From Alcanivorax sp. DSM 26293 (GTDB lineage: Bacteria > Pseudomonadota > Gammaproteobacteria > Pseudomonadales > Alcanivoracaceae), in NCBI RefSeq assembly GCF_900107995.1, contig NZ_FNUM01000012.1, positions 22,224-86,223 of the forward strand: a DNA stretch of 64,000 nt, in the 5' to 3' direction. Each line of letters starts with the position of its first letter. Position 1 is the stretch's first letter. Made by a program: the position numbers and the translations under genes. The notes beneath the pieces are model-generated. The model was not told where the DNA came from and did no database searches. It saw only the letters and a list, made by a program, of their open reading frames with translations. This document shows, in pieces, positions 8,227 to 16,091 of this stretch.

Positions 8227-9255
8227 ATGGGTTCTCTGACCTTGACAAAAATGCTACGACATTCCCGTCTGGCCCTGGTAGGGGGCGCCATCATGGCTCT
8301 GCAAGGCTGTGGCGTCATCTACAAGACAACCGGGGACGTGCTGATCAGCTTCGGCCGCTCCGAGATGCTTCCCTACATGCTGACCTTCGACGATGTGCGC
8401 ATGGCCTGTGTCACCGGCGAAGCGCAGACCCCGCTGCTGATGGCATTTGAACGCGTCGGCTCGCATCCCGAGAAGCTGGGCGCCATGGTTTACACCACTG
8501 CCGCCACCTGTGCAGAACAGATTGCCATTGACGCCGAGCTCCGCTACATGCGTGGCGTCAAGGATGGCAATGTGAATGAAGCCCAGGACGCACGTATTGA
8601 ACAGAAACGCTGGTCGGCCATTGCGGCCAAGCGCCAGTACACCGCCTACCAGAACATGAAGACCGCCTTCGGTGAACAGAAAGAAGGCGAATGTCCCAAG
8701 CTGAAGACCGACTTCGACGAGCTGGTGTGGATGATCGGTAATATCTCCGGCGTCCAGGCCCTGCTCAATGATGGCGCATCTGATGGGGCGGTGGGTGTCC
8801 CCCGCGATATCGCCGCCAAGGTTGAGCGCAACATGAAGTGCCTGGAGAACGACAAGTGGTGGGGTGTACCCCGTGGTACCCGTGCCGCGGTCTGGAACCT
8901 GCTGCCGATGCTGGCTCCGCCCAACGCCGAGCCGTGGAAGGAACTGGAAGCCTCTGCCAAGGCCGGCTTCGATGGCGGTGTTCGACTGGGTAGCGCCCTT
9001 TACGCCATGAGCGCCTTCAGCAAGGGCGATGACGAGCGTATGCGCAAGGCCATCCGTGACTTTGCCGCCAACGACCAGAATCTGGATCCGGAGTACTCCA
9101 TGATGGATGCCATTGCCGGCTTCATTGTCACGGGTATTTCCGACCGGGAATGGACAGAAAATACCGGTAAGCGCACCCCCATTGGTGGGCTCGGGACATT
9201 CTGGGATGACGCCGCCAAATCCGGGCCGGCGATCAATATTGACGATTTGCTGTAA
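8227..9255 (+). CDS. Predicted outer-membrane or periplasmic lipoprotein of unknown function
   Basis: The reading frame is open from 8119, but the start ATG at 8227 is chosen because AAGGAG lies 7 bases upstream and the product then opens with a lipoprotein signal peptide. The lipobox LQGC is at about residues 24-27, so the lipidated Cys follows MALQG. The mature part of about 315 residues has a conserved-looking FDDVRMACVTGEAQTPLLMAF segment, several cysteines, and is otherwise soluble. I do not recognise the family. It lies directly upstream of receptor paralogue 4 and the TRAP permease in the same orientation, so a role with that system is possible. Confidence 0.8.
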   Translation: MGSLTLTKMLRHSRLALVGGAIMALQGCGVIYKTTGDVLISFGRSEMLPYMLTFDDVRMACVTGEAQTPLLMAFERVGSHPEKLGAMVYTTAATCAEQIAIDAELRYMRGVKDGNVNEAQDARIEQKRWSAIAAKRQYTAYQNMKTAFGEQKEGECPKLKTDFDELVWMIGNISGVQALLNDGASDGAVGVPRDIAAKVERNMKCLENDKWWGVPRGTRAAVWNLLPMLAPPNAEPWKELEASAKAGFDGGVRLGSALYAMSAFSKGDDERMRKAIRDFAANDQNLDPEYSMMDAIAGFIVTGISDREWTENTGKRTPIGGLGTFWDDAAKSGPAINIDDLL

Positions 9256-9263
9256 GCCTGTTT

Positions 9264-9284
9264 GCGGCCCCTTGGGGCCGCTTT
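9264..9284 (+). terminator. Intrinsic terminator after the lipoprotein gene
   Basis: A perfect GCGGCCCC/GGGGCCGC stem at 9264-9281 with a 2-base spacer is followed by TTT. It lies 9 bases after the lipoprotein stop and about 35 bases before the next start. The T-run is short, so read-through is likely. Confidence 0.6.
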
Positions 9285-9317
9285 GAATTAGATTAAGAAG
9301 TAACCAGGAGACATGCC

Positions 9318-10331
9318 ATGCGCTATTTGAAGGCGTTTACCACAGCAGCGACTGCTGCACTTGCACTGACAATCAGCCCCGCCCAGGCCGCCGAGGAGCG
9401 GTCCATGTGCGTGTTCGATATCATTGGCGCCAACGGTGATATCTACAACATCATGAAGGACTACAAGACCGCCGCTCTTGGCTGGGGTGTAGACCTGGAG
9501 CTGAAGCCCTACACGGATGAGAAAATCGCCGCCGAGGACCTGAAAGCCGGCCAGTGTGATGCTGCCGTCCTGACAGGCATCCGGGGCCGCCAATTCAATA
9601 ATTATACCGGCAGCCTGGATTCCATCGGGGCCATCCCCTCCTATGACGCCATGCGCACCGTGGTCACTGTTCTGGCCAGCGGCAACCCTTCCATCAACGA
9701 GAAGCTGGTTTCCGGCCCCTATGAAGTGGGTGGTATTGCCCCCATGGGTGCGGCCTACCTGTTCGTGAAAGATCGCACCATCGATACCGTGGGCGAGCTC
9801 TCCGGCAAATCCATCGCCGTACTGGAATACGACAGCGCCCAGGCCAGCATGGCCTCCCGCGTAGGCATGTCTCCGGTGATGTCTGATATCACCAACTTCT
9901 CCGGCCGTTTCAACAACGGTTCCGTGGATATCTGCTTCGCTCCCATTGCGGCCTACTCTGCACTGGAACTGTACAAGGGCATGCAGCCGGATGGTGGCAT
10001 GATCGATTACGTACTGGGGCAATTGACGGCCCAGGTGATCCTCAAAAAAGATCGCTTCCCGGACGGCTTTGCTGACAGCTCCCGCAAATACATGCTGGGT
10101 CAGTTCGATCGCGCCATGACCGTGATCGAGAACGCCAACAACGAAGTCGACAAGAAATGGTGGATCCGCATCCCCGAGGCCGACAAGCTGCGTTATGACG
10201 AAATGATGCGCGAGGCGCGTATCGCCCTGACCAACGACGGTGTTTACAGCAAGGACATGATGTCCCTGCTGCGCAAGGTGCGCTGCAAGGAAGAACCTTC
10301 CCGCGCCGAATGCGTTAATCCGGTCGAGTAA
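9318..10331 (+). CDS. Exported putative solute-binding protein, paralogue 4 (short form)
   Basis: A 337-residue paralogue with signal peptide MRYLKAFTTAATAALALTIS..AQA. An AGGAG motif lies about 8 bases before the ATG. It lacks the N-terminal extension of paralogues 1 and 3; the core begins almost at once at SMCVFDIIGANGD. Conserved blocks are CDAAVLTGIRGRQFN, TGSLDSIGAIPS, KSIAVLEYDSAQASM, GRFNNGSVDI, LELYKGMQPDGG and RCKEEPSRAEC. It is the paralogue directly upstream of the TRAP-type permease, 188 bases away, and therefore the best candidate for that permease's cognate receptor. Confidence 0.78.
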   Translation: MRYLKAFTTAATAALALTISPAQAAEERSMCVFDIIGANGDIYNIMKDYKTAALGWGVDLELKPYTDEKIAAEDLKAGQCDAAVLTGIRGRQFNNYTGSLDSIGAIPSYDAMRTVVTVLASGNPSINEKLVSGPYEVGGIAPMGAAYLFVKDRTIDTVGELSGKSIAVLEYDSAQASMASRVGMSPVMSDITNFSGRFNNGSVDICFAPIAAYSALELYKGMQPDGGMIDYVLGQLTAQVILKKDRFPDGFADSSRKYMLGQFDRAMTVIENANNEVDKKWWIRIPEADKLRYDEMMREARIALTNDGVYSKDMMSLLRKVRCKEEPSRAECVNPVE

Positions 10332-10346
10332 GCGCAGTACTGACAG

Positions 10347-10370
10347 CGGGGCCCCAGTGGCCCCGTTTTT
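10347..10370 (+). terminator. Intrinsic terminator between receptor paralogue 4 and the permease
   Basis: A CGGGGCC/GGCCCCG stem (10347-10353 with 10359-10365) is followed directly by TTTTT. It should end most transcripts after the receptor gene, giving more receptor than permease if the two share a promoter. Confidence 0.75.
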
Positions 10371-10519
10371 CCCTAGCAACCTAATTTCTGTCACCCGGCG
10401 TCGCTCTGCCGGGTAGTCAAGGTGTTTACACTGCCATAGAATGCGGAGAACAAGGCCTGAGGGCCCGCGGGTAGCCTTTTCCCCGTAATCCAGGCGGTAT
10501 AACAATAACCGGGTGCACA

Positions 10520-12850
10520 ATGGATAAAACTTCTTCTATGAAAATGGCAAACCGTTCTGTCGGTGAATGGTTGTCATCGTTACCTACCCTGATTCTCCTG
10601 TTGCTGACGGTTTTTCTCGCATCTGGGGAAGTGATTCACTCCCAACTCCTGAAGATTGGCGAAAATACCTGGGAAGGCTATTTCCAGTTGCGGGGGGCCG
10701 GCATTCTTCAGGAGCCGACCTGTAACCCGGACGCCAATCTTGACGATCAACTGGAAGCCGCCGTCGCCAGGAAAAAACAACAGATGGCGGACGACCCACT
10801 GGCCGGGATGTTCGGCACCGAGGTCAACGAGGACGCTCTGCGCCAATCCCTGGAAGCTTCCCAGCAAATCTGCCGTGAGAAGTGGGCCACCTACAACATG
10901 GTCCAGGAGAAGGTCACGCCCGGCGTGATTGCTTTCCGGACCCTGGAAGGCGGCGTAGCAAAGGTGGTCACCTCCCTGGGCCACTACAAACGGTTGCTGC
11001 TGTGTATTCTGGTGATTATCTGTGCCGCCACCGCCACCCTGACGCGCCACCATATTTCCCTGCGCCCGGCGCAAACCCGCAAGGACCATTTCGTATCCAG
11101 CCTTGGCCAGCTTTCCGCCAACGTGATGCTGCTGATGTCCGCCTGGGTTTATCGTGGCGAGGAAGTGAGCGCCATGGCTGACGGTGTACAGGTGAACCAT
11201 TTCTACCTGCACCAATTCTGGATTGCCGGCTTTGCCCTGCTCTCCCTGGCCGCCCTCTGGCAGCTGATCAAACCGCCCAAGGATCTTGAGGAAGGTGGCA
11301 GCTGGGGCAAGGCCCTGCTGACCATTCCGCTGTACAGCTTCATGTGTATCACTGCCGGCATCCAGTTCGTCAGCCAGGGCTACTACCACGGGATCAGTGT
11401 CTACCTGGGCATGATGATGGAACTGTCTACCCTGTTCCTGAGCCTGGCCCTGTACATCTGGATCGGTATGATGCTGCGCCAGACCAAGATGGCCCACCTG
11501 GTGTTTGATGTACTGCGTCCGTGGAAGATGTCCCCGGAACTGATGTGTTTCGTGGTACTCGCAGTGACCGCGATCCCCACCGCCTACACCGGGGCATCCG
11601 GTATCTTCGTTATCGCGGCCGGTGCCACTATTTACAACGAACTGATCCGTGCCGGCGCACGCAAGCAACTGGCTCTGGCCGCTACCGCCATGTCCGGCTC
11701 CATGGGTGTGGTACTGCGTCCTTGTCTGCTGGTCGTGATCATTGCTGCCCTGAACAACTCGGTCACCACCGATGAACTGTTCACCTCCGGCCTGAAGATT
11801 TTCGGTCTGTCACTGCTTCTGTTCTTTATCTACAGCCAGTTTGCCCGCACCGAAGCGGCCCGAATCGCGCCTTTCTCCGAGGCCGTACCGGCCAGCATCA
11901 AGCGCCTGGTACCGCTGCTGCCCTATGTGATCATCATGGGCACCGTCGTGGTATTCTTCCGTGACCTGCTGGATACCGAACTCAACGAAAACTACGCACC
12001 GATCATCCTGCCGGTGATGCTGCTTGCCATTCTCATCTTTGAGAAACTGAGCAATAAATCCGTGCATCTTTTCACCCTCGTATTGGTGCCTCTGCTGGCT
12101 TACTCCCTGTACAACCTGGTGGGTATCAATGCCGCGCTGGATGCGGGCAACATCCCCACCGGCACCTCTGCCGAGGACCTTGAGGCCTTGTTCTGGGGCC
12201 TGCTGTGGAGAAACTTGCTGCTCGGCGCCGCGGTCGTGCTCTACTACGTGTTGAAACAACCCGAAGAAGATCCCGATTACCGTGAGGAGCCCGGCGTCGG
12301 CGACAAGCTGGAAAACTCCCTGCGTTTTGCCACCAATGAAACCACCGGCCACATTGGCGCCCTGCTCATGCTGATGGCACTGTCTGTGAGTGTAGGCGGC
12401 ATCATCGAGCGCTCCGGTGTGATGGAGAACCTGCCGGAAACCTTTGCCAACGTCTGGCTGGCCATGACCCTGCTGGTGGTGACCATGGTGATTATCGGCA
12501 TGATCATGGACCCCTACGGGGCTGTGATCCTGGTCAACGCCACGATCGCCCAGATTGCCTTCGACAATGGCATCGCACCATTACACTTCTGGATGATTAC
12601 CCTGGTGGCCTTCGAACTGGGTTATCTGTCACCGCCGGTGGCATTGAACCACTTGTTAACACGACAAGTCGTGGGTGAGGCCGAAGTGGAGTCCGCCAAG
12701 CTCAAGGAAGGCAGCTTCTTCCGTCGCTATGAGAAGTTCCTGCTTCCCATCGCGGTCATGCTGACGGCCCTGCTGCTGGTCTCCTACGTACCGTTGCTGT
12801 CCGATACAGTGCACGAGTACATGTTCCAGAAGATCGAGATCGGCGGCTAA
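10520..12850 (+). CDS. TRAP-type transporter large permease, DctM-like, 776 aa with extended N-terminus
   Basis: Polytopic inner-membrane protein. An N-terminal membrane segment (about residues 18-35) is followed by a periplasmic-looking loop of about 120 residues with Cys in EPTCNPD and QQICREKW. Many further transmembrane segments follow. The C-terminal two thirds has DctM-like features: a TAYTGASGIFVIAAGATIY segment, the SGSMGVVLRPCLLVVIIAALN loop, and MDPYGAVILVNATIAQIAF with LGYLSPPVALNHLL. It is longer than a usual DctM (about 430 residues), probably carrying the small-subunit role in the same chain. The receptor-like gene upstream suggests a tripartite importer of an unknown ligand. 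Confidence 0.8.
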   Translation: MDKTSSMKMANRSVGEWLSSLPTLILLLLTVFLASGEVIHSQLLKIGENTWEGYFQLRGAGILQEPTCNPDANLDDQLEAAVARKKQQMADDPLAGMFGTEVNEDALRQSLEASQQICREKWATYNMVQEKVTPGVIAFRTLEGGVAKVVTSLGHYKRLLLCILVIICAATATLTRHHISLRPAQTRKDHFVSSLGQLSANVMLLMSAWVYRGEEVSAMADGVQVNHFYLHQFWIAGFALLSLAALWQLIKPPKDLEEGGSWGKALLTIPLYSFMCITAGIQFVSQGYYHGISVYLGMMMELSTLFLSLALYIWIGMMLRQTKMAHLVFDVLRPWKMSPELMCFVVLAVTAIPTAYTGASGIFVIAAGATIYNELIRAGARKQLALAATAMSGSMGVVLRPCLLVVIIAALNNSVTTDELFTSGLKIFGLSLLLFFIYSQFARTEAARIAPFSEAVPASIKRLVPLLPYVIIMGTVVVFFRDLLDTELNENYAPIILPVMLLAILIFEKLSNKSVHLFTLVLVPLLAYSLYNLVGINAALDAGNIPTGTSAEDLEALFWGLLWRNLLLGAAVVLYYVLKQPEEDPDYREEPGVGDKLENSLRFATNETTGHIGALLMLMALSVSVGGIIERSGVMENLPETFANVWLAMTLLVVTMVIIGMIMDPYGAVILVNATIAQIAFDNGIAPLHFWMITLVAFELGYLSPPVALNHLLTRQVVGEAEVESAKLKEGSFFRRYEKFLLPIAVMLTALLLVSYVPLLSDTVHEYMFQKIEIGG

Positions 12851-12871
12851 ACATTACGTCGGTTTCACCTC

Positions 12872-12900
12872 AAAAAAGGAGCCTTCGGGCTCCTTTTTTT
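12872..12900 (+). terminator. Intrinsic terminator after the TRAP permease
   Basis: The AAAAAAGGAGCC/GGCTCCTTTTTTT hairpin with a short loop lies about 20 bases after the permease stop. Seven T residues follow the stem, a textbook Rho-independent terminator. Confidence 0.92.
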
Positions 12901-13036
12901 GTCTGCCTTTTCGAGCCAATTCTGAGTAAGCCCCCCTCCCCCCGTAGCCCCTCAGGGATCAGCTGCAATACCAGTTTCCTATCGTCGATGAATAACTGAT
13001 ACTGTAAAGTATCCGGATGAAACAGGGAGATGGCTG

Positions 13037-13189
13037 ATGAATAAAACACAGGGGTCCCGGACTCCCCGTGAAACAGAACCCTTGCCGAAAACGGTCAAAC
13101 CCGCCCTGCTGTTTCTTCTGTTCCTGGCAGGGGTGGTCGCGACCATGGCGATTGCCGCCTACGCAGTCGACAGAATGATTTACGGGTAA
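13037..13189 (+). CDS. Small single-pass membrane protein, 50 aa
   Basis: A short frame not longer than 50 codons: it opens MNKTQGSRTPRETEPLPK, then has one hydrophobic segment (about residues 23-43, LLFLLFLAGVVATMAIAAYA) and ends DRMIYG. The ribosome site AGGGAG lies 7 bases before the ATG at 13037; an earlier ATG at 13030 hits a stop after four codons. It ends 5 bases before the PilZ gene start, so the two probably form an operon. The N-terminus is predicted to face the cytosol. Function unknown; it may serve the neighbouring PilZ protein. Confidence 0.65.
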   Translation: MNKTQGSRTPRETEPLPKTVKPALLFLLFLAGVVATMAIAAYAVDRMIYG

Positions 13190-13194
13190 ATCCT

Positions 13195-13557
13195 ATGGCA
13201 ACGGCAATGGACAATCGTCGCTTCCCCCGCACCAGCCGTGAAGAAAACCTGGCGCTAACCTTGCTGCCCAGCCAGTCCGGCTCGCTGGACCCGGCCGATC
13301 GCCTGTATTTGTCTACCCACGATATTTCCCTGGCCGGCATCAGTGTCGAGCTTCCTGCTCCAATCAAACCGAACACGGATGTGGAGCTGTGGGTGGCGTT
13401 GCTGGAAGACCATGGCACTTACCACCTCTACGGCACCGTCGCCTGGTGTGCGGCCCCGGAAGGCCAGCTGTTGGCTGGGATTGCACTGGATCTGGAACGG
13501 GCAGATGGCCGCCTGTGGGCCGCCCACTTCGATGACGACGGTTTCTTCAGTGACTGA
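13195..13557 (+). CDS. PilZ-domain protein (cyclic di-GMP binding)
   Basis: A 120-residue stand-alone PilZ protein. The RxxxR motif appears as RRFPRTSR (residues 8-15), and the D/NxSxxG motif as DISLAGISVE near residues 43-52, the two halves of the c-di-GMP site. The rest fits the six-stranded PilZ barrel (VELWVALL, YHLYGTVAWC, AGIALDLE). The start ATG at 13195 follows the small membrane protein by 5 bases. The C-terminus overlaps the next gene by 8 bases. PilZ proteins usually pass c-di-GMP signals to motility or polysaccharide machinery; the target here cannot be told. Confidence 0.88.
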   Translation: MATAMDNRRFPRTSREENLALTLLPSQSGSLDPADRLYLSTHDISLAGISVELPAPIKPNTDVELWVALLEDHGTYHLYGTVAWCAAPEGQLLAGIALDLERADGRLWAAHFDDDGFFSD

Positions 13558-14275
13558 ATCGCTGTTCCAGCGTGGCAGTCAGTACCAGCAGTTTCGTCCC
13601 ACCTATCCTCCTGCCCTGTTCCAGTGGCTCGCTAACCAGTGCCCCTGTCGTGATCGTGCGATGGACCTGGGCTGTGGCAGTGGTCAGGCCAGTCGGGGTC
13701 TGGAGCCCTGGTTTCGGCAAGTAATAGGTGCAGATATCAGCCATCCACAGTTACTGGCTGCCCCACCCTCGTCGAGCCACTATCTGGTCAGCGTGGCCCA
13801 CCGGCTGCCGCTGGCAGACGCCAGCCTGGACCTGATTACTGTTGCCCAGGCCTACCACTGGTTTGATCAAACCGCCTTTCAGGCAGAGGCGGAGCGCACC
13901 TTGCGCCCTGAAGGAGTGTTGGCCCTGATCAGTTATGGGATCTGCGAGGTTGCTGGGCTGGAAGGCATGATCCGGGATTTTCATGACGGCCCGCTGGCTC
14001 CCTGGTGGCCTGCGCAGCGGGCCCAGGTGGTTGCCGGCTACCCGGATGCCTCCCTGCCCTGGCCGGCACTGACTTACCCCGGCGACAGCATTACCCTCGA
14101 CTGGTCCGCCACCGACATGCTCGGCTATCTGGACACCTGGTCCGCTCTCGTTCAGGCCGCCCGGGCCGGGGAGTCCCTGCTGGACGACTTCGCACCGAGA
14201 TTGAAACAAGCCTGGGGGAAGACACAACGCACAGTACGCTGGCCCCTGCGGGTGCGGGCCTGGCGCAAACAGTGA
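13550..14275 (+). CDS. SAM-dependent class I methyltransferase (Methyltransf_11 type)
   Basis: The frame is open further upstream, but the likely start is GTG at 13550, overlapping the PilZ stop by 8 bases, which gives 241 residues beginning VTESLFQRGSQYQQFRP. The FQRGSQYQQFRPTYP opening and the SAM motif MDLGCGSGQASRGL near residues 39-52 are typical of small unknown-substrate methyltransferases. A second motif is SVAHRLPLADASLDLITVAQAYHWFD. The stop codon TGA (14273-14275) lies inside the first copies of a 7-base tandem repeat, so the natural C-terminus may have been replaced by the repeat. Confidence 0.78.
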   Translation: MTESLFQRGSQYQQFRPTYPPALFQWLANQCPCRDRAMDLGCGSGQASRGLEPWFRQVIGADISHPQLLAAPPSSSHYLVSVAHRLPLADASLDLITVAQAYHWFDQTAFQAEAERTLRPEGVLALISYGICEVAGLEGMIRDFHDGPLAPWWPAQRAQVVAGYPDASLPWPALTYPGDSITLDWSATDMLGYLDTWSALVQAARAGESLLDDFAPRLKQAWGKTQRTVRWPLRVRAWRKQ

Positions 14276-14462
14276 ACAGTGAACAGTGAACAGTGAACAG
14301 TGAACAGTGAACAGTCTCAGGCTGCAGTCTGAGACAACGCCATCAAGTCTTTTTCTGCTTTTTCAAAAAAAGGCCGCACCCACTGGGTGGGCGCGGCCTT
14401 TTGCCTTTCAGATCAAACCCCGCAAACTCGCGACGCAGTTAACTATTCACTATTAACTGTTT
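14268..14462. repeat. Locus with 7-base tandem repeat (AACAGTG) and inverted partner arm
   Basis: AACAGTG is repeated six times in tandem from 14268 to 14309, followed by a partial seventh copy to 14315. At 14435-14462 an inverted arm carries the degenerate complement (AACTATTCACTATTAACTG), also with 7-base period. The arms flank a bidirectional terminator. The left arm overlaps the methyltransferase stop codon and the right arm ends 1 base before the stop of the convergent HIT gene. Confidence 0.9.
14365..14402. terminator. Bidirectional intrinsic terminator
   Basis: An A-run, a GGCCGC...GCGGCC stem with an inner CCCACTGGGTGGG hairpin, and a T-run form a symmetric terminator between convergent genes. 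It lies between the two arms of the 7-base repeat locus. Confidence 0.88.
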
Positions 14463-14463
14463 C

Positions 14464-14919
14464 CTACTTAGCTGCTTCCGGAAAGTGCTCACCCAACAGT
14501 CCAGCCAGGCGGTCCAGCCGTTTGCGGCGGCGGGCCAGGCCGAAGACGTTGAGCAGTCGGGTAGCCCAGGTGAAGGCGGTAACCAGGGTGTCGCCACCGC
14601 GACGGGGGATCACATGCACGTGCACGTGGGGCACATGCTGATTGGCTTCACGGCCATCGTTGACCACGATATTGTGCGCCTTCACCGCCAGTCCGGCGCG
14701 TTTCTGGGCCATGATGGTACGGCGAGCCAGGTCCATAAGATGATGGGTCAGGCTGCTGTCCAGTTGCTCCAGCAAGGGGGCATGCTCCTTGGGAATCACC
14801 AGACAGTGGGCTTCGCGGATCGGGAACAGATCCAGGATCACCATGGCTCGCTGATCCTCATAGACCACACTGGCAGGTAATTTGCCGTCGCGGATCTGGC
14901 AGAAAATGCACTCGCTCAT
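14464..14919 (-). CDS. HIT-family (histidine triad) protein
   Basis: A 151-residue HIT hydrolase or nucleotidyl transferase. The N-terminal CIFCQI segment is followed by LVIPKEHAP, and the histidine triad HVPHVHVHVIPR near residues 94-105 contains the catalytic central His. The segment NDGREANQHVPHVH matches HinT-type phosphoramidases. A basic tail of about 45 residues (LARRRKRLDRL) extends past the usual HIT end. Its ATG overlaps the stop of the upstream membrane protein (ATGA), so it is the second gene of a two-gene operon. The substrate cannot be inferred. Confidence 0.9.
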   Translation of the reverse strand: MSECIFCQIRDGKLPASVVYEDQRAMVILDLFPIREAHCLVIPKEHAPLLEQLDSSLTHHLMDLARRTIMAQKRAGLAVKAHNIVVNDGREANQHVPHVHVHVIPRRGGDTLVTAFTWATRLLNVFGLARRRKRLDRLAGLLGEHFPEAAK

Positions 14920-15263
14920 TGGGGATCAGCCATGGCGGTCTGTTTGCGACGCTGACGCCACAACTCCAGCACGGCCGCAATCAGCGCCACCACCAGCATG
15001 GCCAACAAGGGCCCTCCGGCCCGCCACAGACTGACATCGTCCTGGGCCAGGCCATCAAACAGCGTCACCACCCATGCCGGGGCCCACTCATCGTGCTGGG
15101 GCGACACCGACCAGGGGGTCAGCAACAATGCCGTCAGCAGGATACGCAGCGGCACCTTGGCCCAGATTGCCAGCGGTCGGGTGAGCCACCACCAGACAAA
15201 AAGCACGCCTACGCAACCCAACAAATAGGCCAACCAGCCCCACATATACGCTTGTGTTGTCAC
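14916..15263 (-). CDS. Small membrane protein, 115 aa, unknown function
   Basis: A protein with three predicted transmembrane helices: about residues 8-26 (GWLAYLLGCVGVLFVWWWL), 35-50 (KVPLRILLTALLLTPW) and 83-103 (AGGPLLAMLVVALIAAVLEL), ending in a basic tail RQRRKQT. It is translationally coupled to the HIT gene by an ATGA overlap. Similar proteins precede HIT genes in related bacteria as far as I recall, but no function is known to me. Confidence 0.7.
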   Translation of the reverse strand: MTTQAYMWGWLAYLLGCVGVLFVWWWLTRPLAIWAKVPLRILLTALLLTPWSVSPQHDEWAPAWVVTLFDGLAQDDVSLWRAGGPLLAMLVVALIAAVLELWRQRRKQTAMADPQ

Positions 15264-15340
15264 AGTGACTCCCAGTTTGATGCTGACAGAGCGACCCGAA
15301 GTGGCGGGTAAAAGACCGCGCCTATTGGCTCAGGTCCATC

Positions 15341-15793
15341 CTACTCTATCCAATGAATAATATGCTCTTCCCAATCATCTTCGTGCACAAGCTGCTCGGA
15401 GACGACCCGCCCGGCGACGCTGATGCCCGCCTGCCGGACGGTCCCCTCCTCCCCGCTGATCAGCGGATGCCAGTCCGCCAGCGGCTGACCATGAGCCCGT
15501 AGCCGGTAGGCGCAGCTGGAAGGCAACCAGTCCGTGTTGCGGGCCACCGCCTCGGTCACCTGGATGCAATCCGGCACCTTGCGAAAGCGGCTATCGTACA
15601 CCCGGCACTGACATTTCTGGCTATCCAGATAACGGCAGGCCAGATTGGTAAAGGCCAGCTCGCCGCTGTCCTCGTCCTGCAGTTTCACCAGACAGCATCG
15701 GCCGCAGCCATCACACAGCGCTTCCCACTCGGCTTTCGACAACTCCCCCAGGGGCAGTTCCCAGAAACGTGTGCGCAGACCGTTTTCAGGCAT
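15341..15793 (-). CDS. ycgN: YcgN/UPF0260 family cysteine-cluster protein
   Basis: A 150-residue cytosolic protein. The start ATG at 15793 is chosen because [12 protein letters not shown] aligns with the family N-terminus; the frame continues upstream only inside ycgL. The hallmark cysteine cluster CDGCGRCC is near residues 28-35, followed by [14 protein letters not shown] and PDCI, with later CAYRL and WHPL motifs. These cysteines probably bind a metal or Fe-S cluster. The start overlaps the ycgL stop by 8 bases. It is part of an rnd-ycgL-ycgN operon, as in Pseudomonas. The biochemical role is unknown. Confidence 0.92.
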   Translation of the reverse strand: MPENGLRTRFWELPLGELSKAEWEALCDGCGRCCLVKLQDEDSGELAFTNLACRYLDSQKCQCRVYDSRFRKVPDCIQVTEAVARNTDWLPSSCAYRLRAHGQPLADWHPLISGEEGTVRQAGISVAGRVVSEQLVHEDDWEEHIIHWIE

Positions 15794-16091
15794 CCGGCCC
15801 TGCCGGTTTATCCGGGTGGCCGTCGGCCATGAACATGTCTTCATCCGGCGGCGGCGGCATTTGCAGATAGAACCCCTGATCACGGATCTTCTCCATCACC
15901 TGCGCCACGTCCGCCCGGGCAAGCGGCCGGTCCGGGGACAGGATCATGTCATTCACATGGATGGGGGTGCCGAATTGCTTGAGCAGCACCTCAGGGAGAT
16001 CCTTGAGGCCTTTCTGGCGATCCACGAACAGATACATCCCCGCCTTCTTGCGGGTCTTGTAAATCGAGCAAAACAGCTTGCCCTTCAACAT
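15786..16091 (-). CDS. ycgL: YcgL domain protein
   Basis: A 101-residue protein of the YcgL family. The ATG at 16091 is preferred over a TTG one codon upstream; it forms a TGATG junction with the rnd stop. The core pattern [18 protein letters not shown], then [10 protein letters not shown], then [17 protein letters not shown] is diagnostic. It sits between rnd and ycgN with overlapping ends, which suggests coupled translation. Function unknown; the constant company of RNase D hints at RNA metabolism. Confidence 0.92.
   Translation of the reverse strand: MLKGKLFCSIYKTRKKAGMYLFVDRQKGLKDLPEVLLKQFGTPIHVNDMILSPDRPLARADVAQVMEKIRDQGFYLQMPPPPDEDMFMADGHPDKPAGPDA

Noticed and set aside
14268..14462. 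Could be a CRISPR array
   Set aside because: The repeats are 7 bases long without spacers, and no cas genes are present anywhere in the window.
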